A stretch of 37,024 bases of DNA from Gemmatimonadota bacterium (GTDB lineage Bacteria > Gemmatimonadota > Gemmatimonadetes > Longimicrobiales > Gaopeijiaceae): NCBI GenBank assembly GCA_003248075.1, contig QJYK01000297.1:1-37024 (forward strand). The letters run 5' to 3'. Both the position numbers and the translations under genes were made by a program. Below are positions 14,275 to 21,867 of the stretch, piece by piece. Position 1 is the first letter of the stretch. Each line of letters begins with the position of its first letter. The notes under the pieces were generated by a model. That model saw only the letters and a list, made by a program, of their open reading frames with translations, had not been told where the DNA came from and ran no database searches.

Positions 14275-16530
14275 ATGGTCGAGATCCGGATCCACGGGCG
14301 CGGCGGACAGGGGGGCGTCACCCTGGCCAAGCTCGTCGCCACGTCGCGGTTCCTGACGGGACAGTCCGTCCAGGCCTTCGGTCTCTACGCGGCGGAGCGA
14401 TCCGGGGCGCCGGTGCAGGCATTCTGTCGCTTCGACGACGCACCGATCACCAACCGGAATCTCATCTACGAGCCGGATCACGTGGTCGTCCTGGATCCGA
14501 CGCTGATCGGGCCGGGTGTCTCCACGGGGCTGAAGGCGGGAGGGTGGATCCTGCTGAACTCGGGCGACTCGCCCGAGCATTTCACCGGTCTCTTCCCACA
14601 CAACCGGGTCGCGACGGTGGACGCGACCGCGATCGCGCGCGAATACGGACTCGGGACACGCAGCGTGCCGATCGTGAACACGGCGCTGGCGGGTGCGGTC
14701 GCCCGTATGCTGAGCATTGCGCTGGAACAGATGCTCGCGGCGTTGGAGCATCTGGGGTTCGGTGGCGGCAATGTCGCCGCGGCATCCGACGCGTTTGAGG
14801 CGATGCTCGCTTCGGACCTCCCGGCACGGGGGCCCGACGGTCAGGGAGGCGCCCGAGTCGGTCCCGCGGTCCGCGCGCCGAGCTTCCTGGACGGTGCGGG
14901 CGTGGATGCCCCGACGATCCTGACGGGCGAGTGGGCCTCCGAGCAGCCGCGGCGGAGCCAGTTCGTGCCACCCTGCAACCACGTGTGTCCGGCGGGCAAC
15001 GACGTCCAGGGCTTCCTGCACGCGTTGGCCGACGACCGCGCGGACGACGCGCTCGAGATCCTGCTGCGCACCTCGCCCTTTCCAGCCACGTGCGGCCGGG
15101 TCTGTCCGGCTCCGTGCATGGCGTCGTGCAACCGCATCCAGCTGGACGGCGAGGTCAACGTGCGCGCGCTGGAGCGGTACGCCGGCGATCGTGGACGGGT
15201 GGCTCTCGTCCCCTCCGGGTCCCGCCCCGAGCGGGTCGCGGTCGTCGGATCCGGGCCCGCCGGCCTCGCCGCGGCCTATCACCTCGCGCTGCTGGGATAC
15301 GGCGTCATCGTCTACGAGGGCGGCTCCCAGCTCGGGGGGCTCCTACGAAGCGGCATCCCCCAGTTTCGGTTGCCGGCCGACGTGCTGGACCGGGAGATCG
15401 GCCGGATCCTGGATCTGGGCGTCGAGGTCGTGACCGGTGTCTTCGTGAACCGGGAGCGCCTGCTGGCCCTGGCGCGCGCACACGACACGGTGCTCGTGGC
15501 CACCGGACTGCAGGAGATGCGTGCCCTGCGCCTGGGCATCGGCGACGACGAGGAAGCGGTGGAGCAGGGCATCGACTTCCTCGACCGCGTGCGCAGCGGT
15601 GCGCAGGAACGGCTGGATGGTGAGGACGTCGTCGTGGTCGGTGGCGGCAACACCGCGATGGACGCGGCGCGCTCCGCGATGAGGCTGGGTGCGGAGTCCG
15701 TCCGTGTCGTTTACAGAAGGGCACGGGAGCAGATGCCCGCAATTCGGGAGGAGATCGACGAGGCCCTGGAGGAGGGCGTCGTCATGGACTTCCTGACACA
15801 GCCGGTCGCGATCCACCGCATGGCCCAGGCGGACGGGGATCTGGGAGAGCGACACCTCTTGTGCAGACGCATGGAGCTTCGGGGAACGGACGCCTCGGGG
15901 CGACCGAGCCCGATGGAGGTGGCCGGGTCCGATTTCTCGATCCCCTGCCAGCGCGTGATCCTCGCGCTCGGTCAGTCGCCCGACCTTTCCGTGTTTCCCG
16001 AGGGAACCGAGATCCGTGAAGGCGCAGCGCTGATCGGGTTGCTGGAGACGCCCGTGTTCGCGGTGGGTGACCTGGCCACGAGCGAGGGGACCGTGGCGGC
16101 CGCCATCGGCAGCGGACGCAGGGCCGCGCTGCATATCCACCAGACCCTCACCGGCGAGGTCGTCGAGGTGGGCGAACGCATGCGCGTGCGCTCCGACGTG
16201 GACGTGTGGCACGACGAGGTGATTCGTGCCGAAGCGCTTCGGCTCCACCTGTTCGAGCGCGCCGGCACCGACGTCCAGGGCGAGATCGGACTCGATCGCC
16301 GCGTCACAACCTTCGACGAGGTCCACTCGGGGCTGACCGATCCGCGCGAAGCGCGCCGCTGCCTGTCGTGCGGGGTGTGCAACGAATGTGATCTGTGCGT
16401 GACGTACTGCCCCGAGGGTGTCCTCAAGCGCGTCGGGCACGACCTCGTGTTCGACTACGCGCACTGCAAAGGGTGCGGCGTCTGCGTCACGGAGTGCCCC
16501 AGGAACGTGGTGTTCATGAGCCACCTCTGA
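14275..16530 (+). CDS. Fusion of PFOR gamma subunit, GltD-like NAD(P)/FAD oxidoreductase and 2[4Fe-4S] ferredoxin
   Basis: 751 aa. Residues 1-185 are a pyruvate:ferredoxin oxidoreductase gamma domain (IRIHGRGGQGGVTLAKLV). Residues about 233-690 are a glutamate-synthase small-subunit-like (GltD) module. It has Fe-S cysteines (CNHVCPAGNDVQ, CGRVCPAPCMASC), an FAD fold (VAVVGSGPAGLAAAYH, near 322), an NAD(P) fold (VVVVGGGNTAMDAARSA, near 453) and the FAD-closing motif FAVGDLATSEGTVAAA (near 596). From about 697 there are two CxxCxxCxxxCP motifs (CNECDLCVTYCP and CKGCGVCVTECP), equivalent to the delta ferredoxin subunit. Together with the alpha and beta genes that follow, it supplies a complete enzyme plus a built-in route from Fe-S clusters to NAD(P). 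The ATG at 14275 has GGGAGG 6 bp upstream; an earlier in-frame start would overlap carbamate kinase and lacks such a site. Confidence 0.9.
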   Translation: MVEIRIHGRGGQGGVTLAKLVATSRFLTGQSVQAFGLYAAERSGAPVQAFCRFDDAPITNRNLIYEPDHVVVLDPTLIGPGVSTGLKAGGWILLNSGDSPEHFTGLFPHNRVATVDATAIAREYGLGTRSVPIVNTALAGAVARMLSIALEQMLAALEHLGFGGGNVAAASDAFEAMLASDLPARGPDGQGGARVGPAVRAPSFLDGAGVDAPTILTGEWASEQPRRSQFVPPCNHVCPAGNDVQGFLHALADDRADDALEILLRTSPFPATCGRVCPAPCMASCNRIQLDGEVNVRALERYAGDRGRVALVPSGSRPERVAVVGSGPAGLAAAYHLALLGYGVIVYEGGSQLGGLLRSGIPQFRLPADVLDREIGRILDLGVEVVTGVFVNRERLLALARAHDTVLVATGLQEMRALRLGIGDDEEAVEQGIDFLDRVRSGAQERLDGEDVVVVGGGNTAMDAARSAMRLGAESVRVVYRRAREQMPAIREEIDEALEEGVVMDFLTQPVAIHRMAQADGDLGERHLLCRRMELRGTDASGRPSPMEVAGSDFSIPCQRVILALGQSPDLSVFPEGTEIREGAALIGLLETPVFAVGDLATSEGTVAAAIGSGRRAALHIHQTLTGEVVEVGERMRVRSDVDVWHDEVIRAEALRLHLFERAGTDVQGEIGLDRRVTTFDEVHSGLTDPREARRCLSCGVCNECDLCVTYCPEGVLKRVGHDLVFDYAHCKGCGVCVTECPRNVVFMSHL

Positions 16531-16551
16531 CCTGTAGGAGGAGCTGCACTC

Positions 16552-17754
16552 ATGGCTCTGGAAGTCGTAACCGGGAACCACGCGGCCGGATACGCCCTCG
16601 CGGTCGCGGGAGAAGCAAACCGGGGGGCCCGAGGCGCCGCGTGCGGCATCTACCCTATCACGCCGCAGACCGAGATCGTCGAGCGCGTCGCGGGCTTCCC
16701 CTTCACGAAGGGCAGGGTCGTGCCGGTCGAGAGCGAGCACTCGGCGATGGCGGTGTCCATGGGTGCCTCGCTGGCGGGTGCGCGAGCCTTCACCGCCAGC
16801 TCCTCGAACGGCCTCGCGTACATGGTCGAGAACATCATGACGGCGGGCTTCTATCGGCTCCCCATCGTGATGGTCGCGGTGAACCGCACGCTGGGCCCAC
16901 CGTGGAACATCTGGGCGGACCAGGGTGACTCGCTGATGCTCCGGGACTTCCCCTGGGTTCAGCTCTATTGCTCGGACAACCAGGAGGTCGCGGACCTCAC
17001 GCTCCTGGCCTTCCGGCTCGCGGAGGATCGACGGATCCTGCTTCCGGTCCTCGTGTGCATGGACGCCTTCATCGTGTCCCACACACAGGCGGAGACCGAC
17101 CTGCCGGAACAGGAGCGGGTCGACCGCTATCTGCCGGAGTTGGAGCTGCCCCACCGCATGCGTCACGACGTGCCGAGGACGCTGGGTGGGCTCATCTGGC
17201 CGGACGTCACCACATCTCAGCGCTTCGATGTCGACGAGGCCATGCGACGGGTCCCGGCCGTGTACCAGGAGTGCCGCGACGCCTTCAGGAACGTCTTCGG
17301 CCGCGACCCCGGGGGCGTCCTCGAGGCCTTCCGGACGGAGGATGCCGAGACCGTGCTGGTCGCGTCCGCGACGATCGCCACGACGGTCCGCGACGTGATC
17401 GAGGCGCGCCGGGCCCGCGGCGAGCGTCTCGGACTCGTCAAGATGCGGATGTACCGACCCTTCCCCGAGGGCGAGCTCCACCGCGCGTGCGCCAGTGCGC
17501 GTCGGGTGGGCGTGCTCGATCGCGACTACGCGGCTGGAATCGGCGGCGTGTGGGGGCAGGATGTCCGGGCCGCCTTCCAGGGACATCGCGACGACGTTCT
17601 GGTTCAGGACTACCTGCTGGGCATCGGCGGCGGCGACGTCACCGCCGAGTCGATCGACCGGGTCCTGGACGACCTGCGCGACCGGGATCGGGCTGGACCC
17701 GCCTCGTGGGTCGATCTGGCCGTGGGGGGCGCCGGTCGCGAGGAGGTCGCGTGA
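16552..17754 (+). CDS. porA: Pyruvate/2-oxoacid:ferredoxin oxidoreductase alpha subunit
   Basis: 400 aa. Family signatures include GNHAAGYALAVAGEANRG, YPITPQTEIVE, the conserved VESEHSAMAVSMGASLAGAR, SSSNGLAYMVENI, and NIWADQGDSLMLRD followed by QLYCSDNQEV. These are the features of the alpha chain of four-subunit pyruvate oxidoreductases, which binds the thiamine pyrophosphate pyrimidine side and the substrate. The substrate is probably pyruvate, but 2-oxoglutarate or another 2-oxoacid cannot be ruled out by eye. A strong GGAGGAG site precedes the ATG. It begins 22 bp after the fusion gene and its stop overlaps the beta gene start (GTGA), so subunit synthesis is coupled. Confidence 0.92.
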   Translation: MALEVVTGNHAAGYALAVAGEANRGARGAACGIYPITPQTEIVERVAGFPFTKGRVVPVESEHSAMAVSMGASLAGARAFTASSSNGLAYMVENIMTAGFYRLPIVMVAVNRTLGPPWNIWADQGDSLMLRDFPWVQLYCSDNQEVADLTLLAFRLAEDRRILLPVLVCMDAFIVSHTQAETDLPEQERVDRYLPELELPHRMRHDVPRTLGGLIWPDVTTSQRFDVDEAMRRVPAVYQECRDAFRNVFGRDPGGVLEAFRTEDAETVLVASATIATTVRDVIEARRARGERLGLVKMRMYRPFPEGELHRACASARRVGVLDRDYAAGIGGVWGQDVRAAFQGHRDDVLVQDYLLGIGGGDVTAESIDRVLDDLRDRDRAGPASWVDLAVGGAGREEVA

Positions 17755-18671
17755 GCGCCGTGACGGAGGGGGCGTTGGCAGCGGGCTTTCCGTCCATTCC
17801 CTGCAGTGAGGAGTGCCTCCTGCGCCCTGGCAACACCAACTGCGGTGGCTGCGGCATGAGCATCGGGCTCACGATGCTCGGGCGTGCGCTGGAGGAGGCG
17901 GGCGAGGCCTGCATGATGGCGATCCCCGCCTGCTGCGGCGCGGTGACCGCGGGGGCGTTCCCGACCACGAGCTACGGGGTTCCGGTCGTGAACACCACGT
18001 TCGCGTCGTCGGCGGCGGTCGCGTCGGGCCTCGCAGCAATACGGGACCTGAACGGTGAGTCCGGCCAGGTCGTGTGCTGGGCCGGCGACGGAGGCACCTA
18101 CGACATCGGCATGGCCACTCTCTCCGCGGCCGCCGAACGGGACGAGGACATCCTGTACATCTGCTACGACAACGAGATCTACGGGAACACCGGCGGCCAA
18201 CGCTCGTCGGCGACACCTGCCGGAGCCCGCACGACGACCACGCCCTCGGGCAAGCGCGAGGGCAAGAAGGACATCGTGGGCATCATGGCGGCGCACGGGA
18301 TCCCTTATACGGCCACGCTGTCGATCGCCCATCCGGAAGACTTCCGCGAGAAGCTCCTCCGTGCGTTCGGCATTCGGGGGATGCGATTCCTGCTCATCCA
18401 CTCGCCGTGCCCCACGGGCTGGAAGTCCGAGCCCGGTGACTCGGTGGCGCTGGTGCGTCTGGCCGTGCGCTCGGGGCTGTTCCCGCTCCTGGAGGTCTTC
18501 GACGGAGAACGTTGGCGCTTGAACGCGGAGCCCGACGGCTCCGATCCCGCGGAGTATTTCCGCCGTCAGCGACGCTTCCGCCCGGACGAGCTGGACCTGG
18601 ACGCGATCCGTGCCGCGTGCAGGGCTCGACACGAGCGGCTCCGGACGCTCGCCGCGACCTTCCCCGCGTGA
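17751..18671 (+). CDS. porB: Pyruvate/2-oxoacid:ferredoxin oxidoreductase beta subunit
   Basis: 306 aa. The thiamine pyrophosphate motif runs from AGDGGTYDIG (111-120) to DNEIYGNTGGQR (140-151), the standard GDGxx...NxxYxNTGGQ pattern that binds Mg-TPP. Cysteines C31 and C34 (NTNCGGCG), the ACC at 60-62 and a later cysteine in HSPCPTGW are the expected ligands of the proximal [4Fe-4S] cluster. The GTG start at 17751 overlaps the alpha stop and has AGGAGG at 17741-17746. The protein completes an alpha-beta-(gamma/GltD/delta) enzyme. Its gene ends 4 bp before the stop of the convergent LuxR-type gene. Confidence 0.92.
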   Translation: MSAVTEGALAAGFPSIPCSEECLLRPGNTNCGGCGMSIGLTMLGRALEEAGEACMMAIPACCGAVTAGAFPTTSYGVPVVNTTFASSAAVASGLAAIRDLNGESGQVVCWAGDGGTYDIGMATLSAAAERDEDILYICYDNEIYGNTGGQRSSATPAGARTTTTPSGKREGKKDIVGIMAAHGIPYTATLSIAHPEDFREKLLRAFGIRGMRFLLIHSPCPTGWKSEPGDSVALVRLAVRSGLFPLLEVFDGERWRLNAEPDGSDPAEYFRRQRRFRPDELDLDAIRAACRARHERLRTLAATFPA

Positions 18672-18675
18672 GGCG

Positions 18676-19263
18676 TCATGGAAGCTCGCGCCGCTGGGGC
18701 CCCGCTTCGACCTCGTCCTCGGGGAGCATGAGATGCTCGAGGAAGAATGCCGCCAGCTCCGCCCGACCGGAGACGGACGCCTTCCGGTAGGTGGAAGCGG
18801 CGTGTTGCCGGACCGTCTGGTCGGATCGGCCCGTGCGACGAGCGATGGCCTTGTGCGAGTGACCCTTCATGAGGAGCAGGGCCACCTCGCGCTCGGCCGG
18901 CGTGAGGCCCCAGGTATCGAACTGGTCGGCGATCGCGCGCCCCAGCCCCTCGAGGGCCGCCTGGGCGCTCGCGCGCCACGCGTCGCGCTCCTCGCGACGC
19001 ATTTCCAGGGAGCGGCGCAACGCGTCGACCGAGCGCGCGCTGTTCCGCCAACCCAACCAGAGCGCGGTGGCCATGACCAGGCCCCCCGCGATCAGCAGCA
19101 GCTCGAAGACGACGTGGAAGCTCAGCCAGCTCTGTGGGCGGTCGAGAAAGAGGTCCACGCTCCCGCCGACCACGATCGAGCCGAGAGCCAACGCCAATAC
19201 CAGACCGAGGCGGCCCGAGGCCAGCCGGGACTCCCATCCATCATCCGTTGGAGGTCCATCCAT
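18676..19263 (-). CDS. Membrane-anchored LuxR-family transcriptional regulator
   Basis: 195 aa. Two transmembrane helices (about 18-38 and 48-71) are followed by a charged, probably coiled-coil segment (about 75-105). A C-terminal LuxR/GerE helix-turn-helix occupies 119-180 (LTPAEREVALLLMKGHSHKA, then RSDQTVRQHAASTYRKA). There is no receiver or ligand-binding domain, so it would sense through the membrane segments or by association with another membrane protein. The ATG at 19263 was chosen over an upstream TTG at 19290. It is convergent with the PFOR beta gene and divergent from the DUF2231 gene 96 bp away. The latter suggests control of the electron-transfer genes to the right. Confidence 0.8.
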   Translation of the reverse strand: MDGPPTDDGWESRLASGRLGLVLALALGSIVVGGSVDLFLDRPQSWLSFHVVFELLLIAGGLVMATALWLGWRNSARSVDALRRSLEMRREERDAWRASAQAALEGLGRAIADQFDTWGLTPAEREVALLLMKGHSHKAIARRTGRSDQTVRQHAASTYRKASVSGRAELAAFFLEHLMLPEDEVEAGPQRRELP

Positions 19264-19359
19264 TCGCGGCCCTGCGTGCGGCGAAGACAACGTGTGCGGG
19301 ATAGCCGTCCGAGGAACGGGGATCGACGTTCATGCCATACACCAACGGAGCGTGTCCCG

Positions 19360-19887
19360 ATGATACCCGAGCCCCTGCATCCCGCCGTCATCCACTTTCC
19401 GCTGGTCCTCGCGTTCCTGGTGCCAATCTCCGCGGGCGGCGCGCTCTGGGCAATCCGGCGCGGCGTGGCGCCGGCCCGCGCGTGGGCCCTCCCGGTGGCG
19501 GTCGGAGCGGCGCTCGCCCTGTCGGCGTGGGTGGCGCTGCAGACCGGGCGCCGAGAAGAGGACCGGGTCGAGGCGGTGGTCGGAAGTACCCCGCTTCATG
19601 AGCACGAGGAGGATGCCGAGCGGTTCACGGTGCTGGCAGGGGTGCTGTTCCTGGTCGCCGGCGCCGGTCTGTTGCGCGGCACCCCCGGCCGGGCCGCACG
19701 GCTCGTGGCCACGGTGGGATCCCTCGTGGTGGCCGGGGCGGCCGTACAGGTGGGAGCCGCGGGCGGGTCTCTGGTCTACGAGCGCGGCGCGGCGCAGGCC
19801 TATGTGAGCGACGCGGGTTCTTCGCGGGTCGACGCCCCGGGAGGCGAGCGGGGTGAGCGGGAACGTGAGGAGCGTGAACGCCATTGA
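19360..19887 (+). CDS. DUF2231-like four-helix membrane protein
   Basis: 175 aa. The N-terminal motif LHPAVIHFPLVLAF (6-19) and four hydrophobic segments (about 13-33, 42-60, 90-106 and 115-135) fit the DUF2231 family. Conserved-looking histidines are H7, H12, and H80 and H82 in the loop. The last 30 residues are soluble and highly charged (repeated E/R). DUF2231 proteins often lie beside cytochromes and may bind haem b or pass electrons, but no biochemical role is settled. The ATG at 19360 has GGAG at 19347-19350. The cytochrome-porin gene follows 88 bp downstream. Confidence 0.72.
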   Translation: MIPEPLHPAVIHFPLVLAFLVPISAGGALWAIRRGVAPARAWALPVAVGAALALSAWVALQTGRREEDRVEAVVGSTPLHEHEEDAERFTVLAGVLFLVAGAGLLRGTPGRAARLVATVGSLVVAGAAVQVGAAGGSLVYERGAAQAYVSDAGSSRVDAPGGERGEREREERERH

Positions 19888-19937
19888 AGGAGGACGCAGG
19901 AGCTCGACGACTGCCCGAATCCCTCCCGATCCCCCGA

Positions 19938-19955
19938 CGCCGCGCCTGCGCGGCG
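19938..19955. other. GC-only hairpin before the cytochrome-porin gene
   Basis: CGCCGCG-CCTG-CGCGGCG makes a 7-bp perfect stem 6 bp before the AAGGAG ribosome site (19962-19967) of the next gene and about 50 bp after the DUF2231 stop. It could be an attenuator, a weak terminator or an mRNA-processing barrier. There is no U-tract. Confidence 0.35.
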
Positions 19956-19975
19956 CCTGACAAGGAGTGAAGATC

Positions 19976-21190
19976 GTGGCATCGAAGTCAGTCGGCCGGC
20001 TCCTCGTGTTGACGCCGCTCGCGCTCGGCGCGCTCGCCGTTCCCGTCGGAGACGCGAAGGCGATCCCGGCGTTCGCACGCAAGTACGGTGTGTCGTGCTC
20101 CCTTTGCCATCAGCCCACCCCCCGGCTGAACGCGGTGGGCGAGATGTTCGCCGCGAACGGCTTCCGACTCGCGCTCGGTGAGCCGGCCGTGGGAGCCGTC
20201 GACACCGGGGACGGGCTCCTGCGCCTGATGCAGGACGTGCCGTTGGCGATGCGGGTGGACGCGTACATGCGCTCCTTGTCCGGCTCGGCCACGCCGAAGG
20301 TCGACCTGCAGACGCCATGGGGTATCAAGCTGCTGTCCGGCGGCGAGATCACCGACAGGATCAGCTACTACATGTACTTCTTCCTCACCGAGCGCGGTGA
20401 GGTGGCCGGTCTCGAGGACGCCTTCGTCCAGGTGAGCGACGTCGCGGGCTCGGGGGTGGACCTCGTCGTCGGACAGTTCCAGGTGTCGGATCCGCTGTTC
20501 AAGCGTGAGCTGCGCCTCGAGTACGAGGACTATCAGGCCTACCGCGTCCGCGTCGGTGAAACCCAGGCGGACCTCACGTACGACCGCGGCTTGATGGCCC
20601 ACTACAGCCCGAGAGACGGGACCGACCTGTCCGTGCAGCTGCTCAACGGGCAGGGTCTGGGTCAGGCCAGCGAGGCGAAGGCATACGACCGGAACGACTG
20701 GAAGAGCTTCGTGGCGCGGGCGTCCCAGAGCGCGGGGCCGCTCCGCATCGGCGCGGTAGGGTACTGGGGCGTCGAGACCGCCAACGACCTCGACAGCGAG
20801 ATCAGGATCTACGGACCCGATCTCACTCTCGGGCTGGGTCCTCTGCTCGAGCTCAACGGCCAGTACCTCCGCCGCACCGACGAGCGACCGTTCTTCACGG
20901 ATCTGGACGAGCCGGGCACGAAGGTCGACATGGGCTTCGCCGAGCTCGTCTACTCGCCCCAGGGGGGCGCAGGCCGGTGGTTCTTCACCGCGCTCTACAA
21001 CCATGTCGAGGCGGACGACCCGATCTTCACGGTGCGTCAGGGCGAGGACGGACTGCTCGATCGGTACCGCTCGGTCGCGCTCGGGGCGAATTATCTGCTG
21101 GCGAGAAACATGCGCATGACCGGCGAGGTCCAGCGTGACCTGGAGCTGGATCGGACCCGGCTGGTGGTCGGGTTCATGACCGCGTTCTAG
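19976..21190 (+). CDS. Monohaem cytochrome c-porin fusion (Cyc2-like layout)
   Basis: 404 aa. A signal peptide (about 1-29, ending DAKA-IP) is followed by a short haem-binding segment: IPAFARKYGVSCSLCHQ, with CxxCH at 41-45, then PRLNAVGEMFAANGFRL. The rest (about 95-404) is a run of alternating, aromatic-rich beta-strands and ends in phenylalanine, as outer-membrane beta-barrels do. One CxxCH before a barrel of about 300 residues is the architecture of Cyc2, the outer-membrane cytochrome of iron oxidisers; related porin-cytochromes of unknown function also exist. The GTG at 19976 is preferred because AAGGAG lies 8 bp upstream; an earlier GTG at 19967 overlaps that site. Neighbouring DUF2231 and cytochrome c genes support a role in electron transfer across the outer membrane. 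Confidence 0.78.
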   Translation: MASKSVGRLLVLTPLALGALAVPVGDAKAIPAFARKYGVSCSLCHQPTPRLNAVGEMFAANGFRLALGEPAVGAVDTGDGLLRLMQDVPLAMRVDAYMRSLSGSATPKVDLQTPWGIKLLSGGEITDRISYYMYFFLTERGEVAGLEDAFVQVSDVAGSGVDLVVGQFQVSDPLFKRELRLEYEDYQAYRVRVGETQADLTYDRGLMAHYSPRDGTDLSVQLLNGQGLGQASEAKAYDRNDWKSFVARASQSAGPLRIGAVGYWGVETANDLDSEIRIYGPDLTLGLGPLLELNGQYLRRTDERPFFTDLDEPGTKVDMGFAELVYSPQGGAGRWFFTALYNHVEADDPIFTVRQGEDGLLDRYRSVALGANYLLARNMRMTGEVQRDLELDRTRLVVGFMTAF

Positions 21191-21201
21191 GGAAGCTTTG
21201 C

Positions 21202-21376
21202 ACGGGTATGGTACCCCGCGCACGGCGCTTTCGCGTGTTCAGGCAAGGAGAGACGACGAGTCGTAGCAGCGCTACGGCGAGGAGGAACGACGATGGATCA
21301 ACCGCGAAACCGCCATGCGCCCACCAGCATGGGGGAGACCGAGTTACATAGGCATCGGTTGGGGCACCATACCCGT
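21202..21376. repeat. 175-bp multi-stem structured element with 16-bp terminal inverted repeats
   Basis: The ends ACGGGTATGGTACCCC (21202-21217) and GGGGCACCATACCCGT (21361-21376) pair at 15 of 16 positions. Inside, 21224-21235 pairs with 21303-21314 (11 of 12), capped by the hairpin CGTAGC-AGC-GCTACG (21262-21276). Both strands of that arm are purine-rich and alike (GGCAAGGAGAGACGACGA and GGCGAGGAGGAACGACGA). Two further hairpins are CCATGC/GCATGG (21313-21318 with 21327-21332) and ACCGA/TCGGT (21338-21342 with 21355-21359). The whole folds as a multi-branch junction closed by one long helix. It fills most of the gap between two cytochrome genes and has no obvious ORF or target-site duplication. 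It could be a small non-autonomous mobile or palindromic repeat element, or a structured RNA. Confidence 0.65.
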
Positions 21377-21405
21377 CCAGAGCGTCCCTGGGGGATGACG
21401 GCACC

Positions 21406-21804
21406 ATGATCACGAGTCGGAAGGAAGGAAGCGGCCGCGTTCGCGCGACGTTCATCGGGATCGCCGGGGCGGTCCTGTGCACGATCGCGGCCGCTCGCCC
21501 GGCGCCGCCGTGGGCCCTGCAGGAATCCCCGGGGCAGGCCATCTTCAGGGGAAAGGGGAACTGTTTCTCTTGTCACGGGCCGGACGCCAAGGGGACGGTG
21601 CTCGCTCCGAATCTCACGGACGGGGAGTGGCTGAACTTCCCGTCTCGGCCCACGCCGGACCAGGTGAGACAGCTCGTCACCACCGGCGTCCCCAAGCCGA
21701 GGAAACATCCGGCGCCCATGCTTCCCATGGGGGGTGCGCGGCTCAGCGGTGAGGAGCTGGATCAGGTGGTCGCCTTCGTCCTGGGGCTCTCCGCGGCTTC
21801 TTGA
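21406..21804 (+). CDS. Small exported class I cytochrome c
   Basis: 132 aa. A hydrophobic leader covers about residues 14-37. The haem site CFSCH (53-57) comes early in the mature domain, and the sixth ligand is probably M105 or M108 in HPAPMLPMGG. The final helix (LSGEELDQVVAFVLGLS) is typical of class I cytochromes c. One haem and about 95 mature residues suit a soluble periplasmic electron shuttle. The gene follows the cytochrome-porin gene on the same strand, with the structured element in the 215-bp gap, and may accept electrons from it. The ATG at 21406 has a GGGGGA stretch about 10 bp upstream. Confidence 0.85.
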   Translation: MITSRKEGSGRVRATFIGIAGAVLCTIAAARPAPPWALQESPGQAIFRGKGNCFSCHGPDAKGTVLAPNLTDGEWLNFPSRPTPDQVRQLVTTGVPKPRKHPAPMLPMGGARLSGEELDQVVAFVLGLSAAS

Positions 21805-21867
21805 AGCGGCCCCACGGGGCTCCTACGTTCCTCCGCTTTCATCGGAACAGGAGGGCGTGATGACCCT

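Noticed and set aside
15343-17586. A 747-codon open frame on the minus strand
   Set aside because: It is antisense to the PFOR fusion and alpha genes, whose cofactor motifs are unmistakable.
16968-17750. N-terminal extension of the PFOR beta reading frame
   Set aside because: The frame is open upstream but the translated region is arginine/glycine-rich noise inside the alpha gene. The GTG at 17751 with AGGAGG matches the family start.
18610-19359. N-terminal extension of the DUF2231 reading frame
   Set aside because: It would overlap the beta subunit and the LuxR gene; the hydrophobic DUF2231 start is at the ATG 19360.
21202-21376. Insertion sequence with its own transposase
   Set aside because: The element is only 175 bp with no transposase frame and no target-site duplication visible, so it was recorded as a structured repeat rather than an insertion sequence.
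21174-21708. Small minus-strand frames across the structured element and cytochrome c gene
   Set aside because: No family match; they are antisense to a good cytochrome c and to paired stems.
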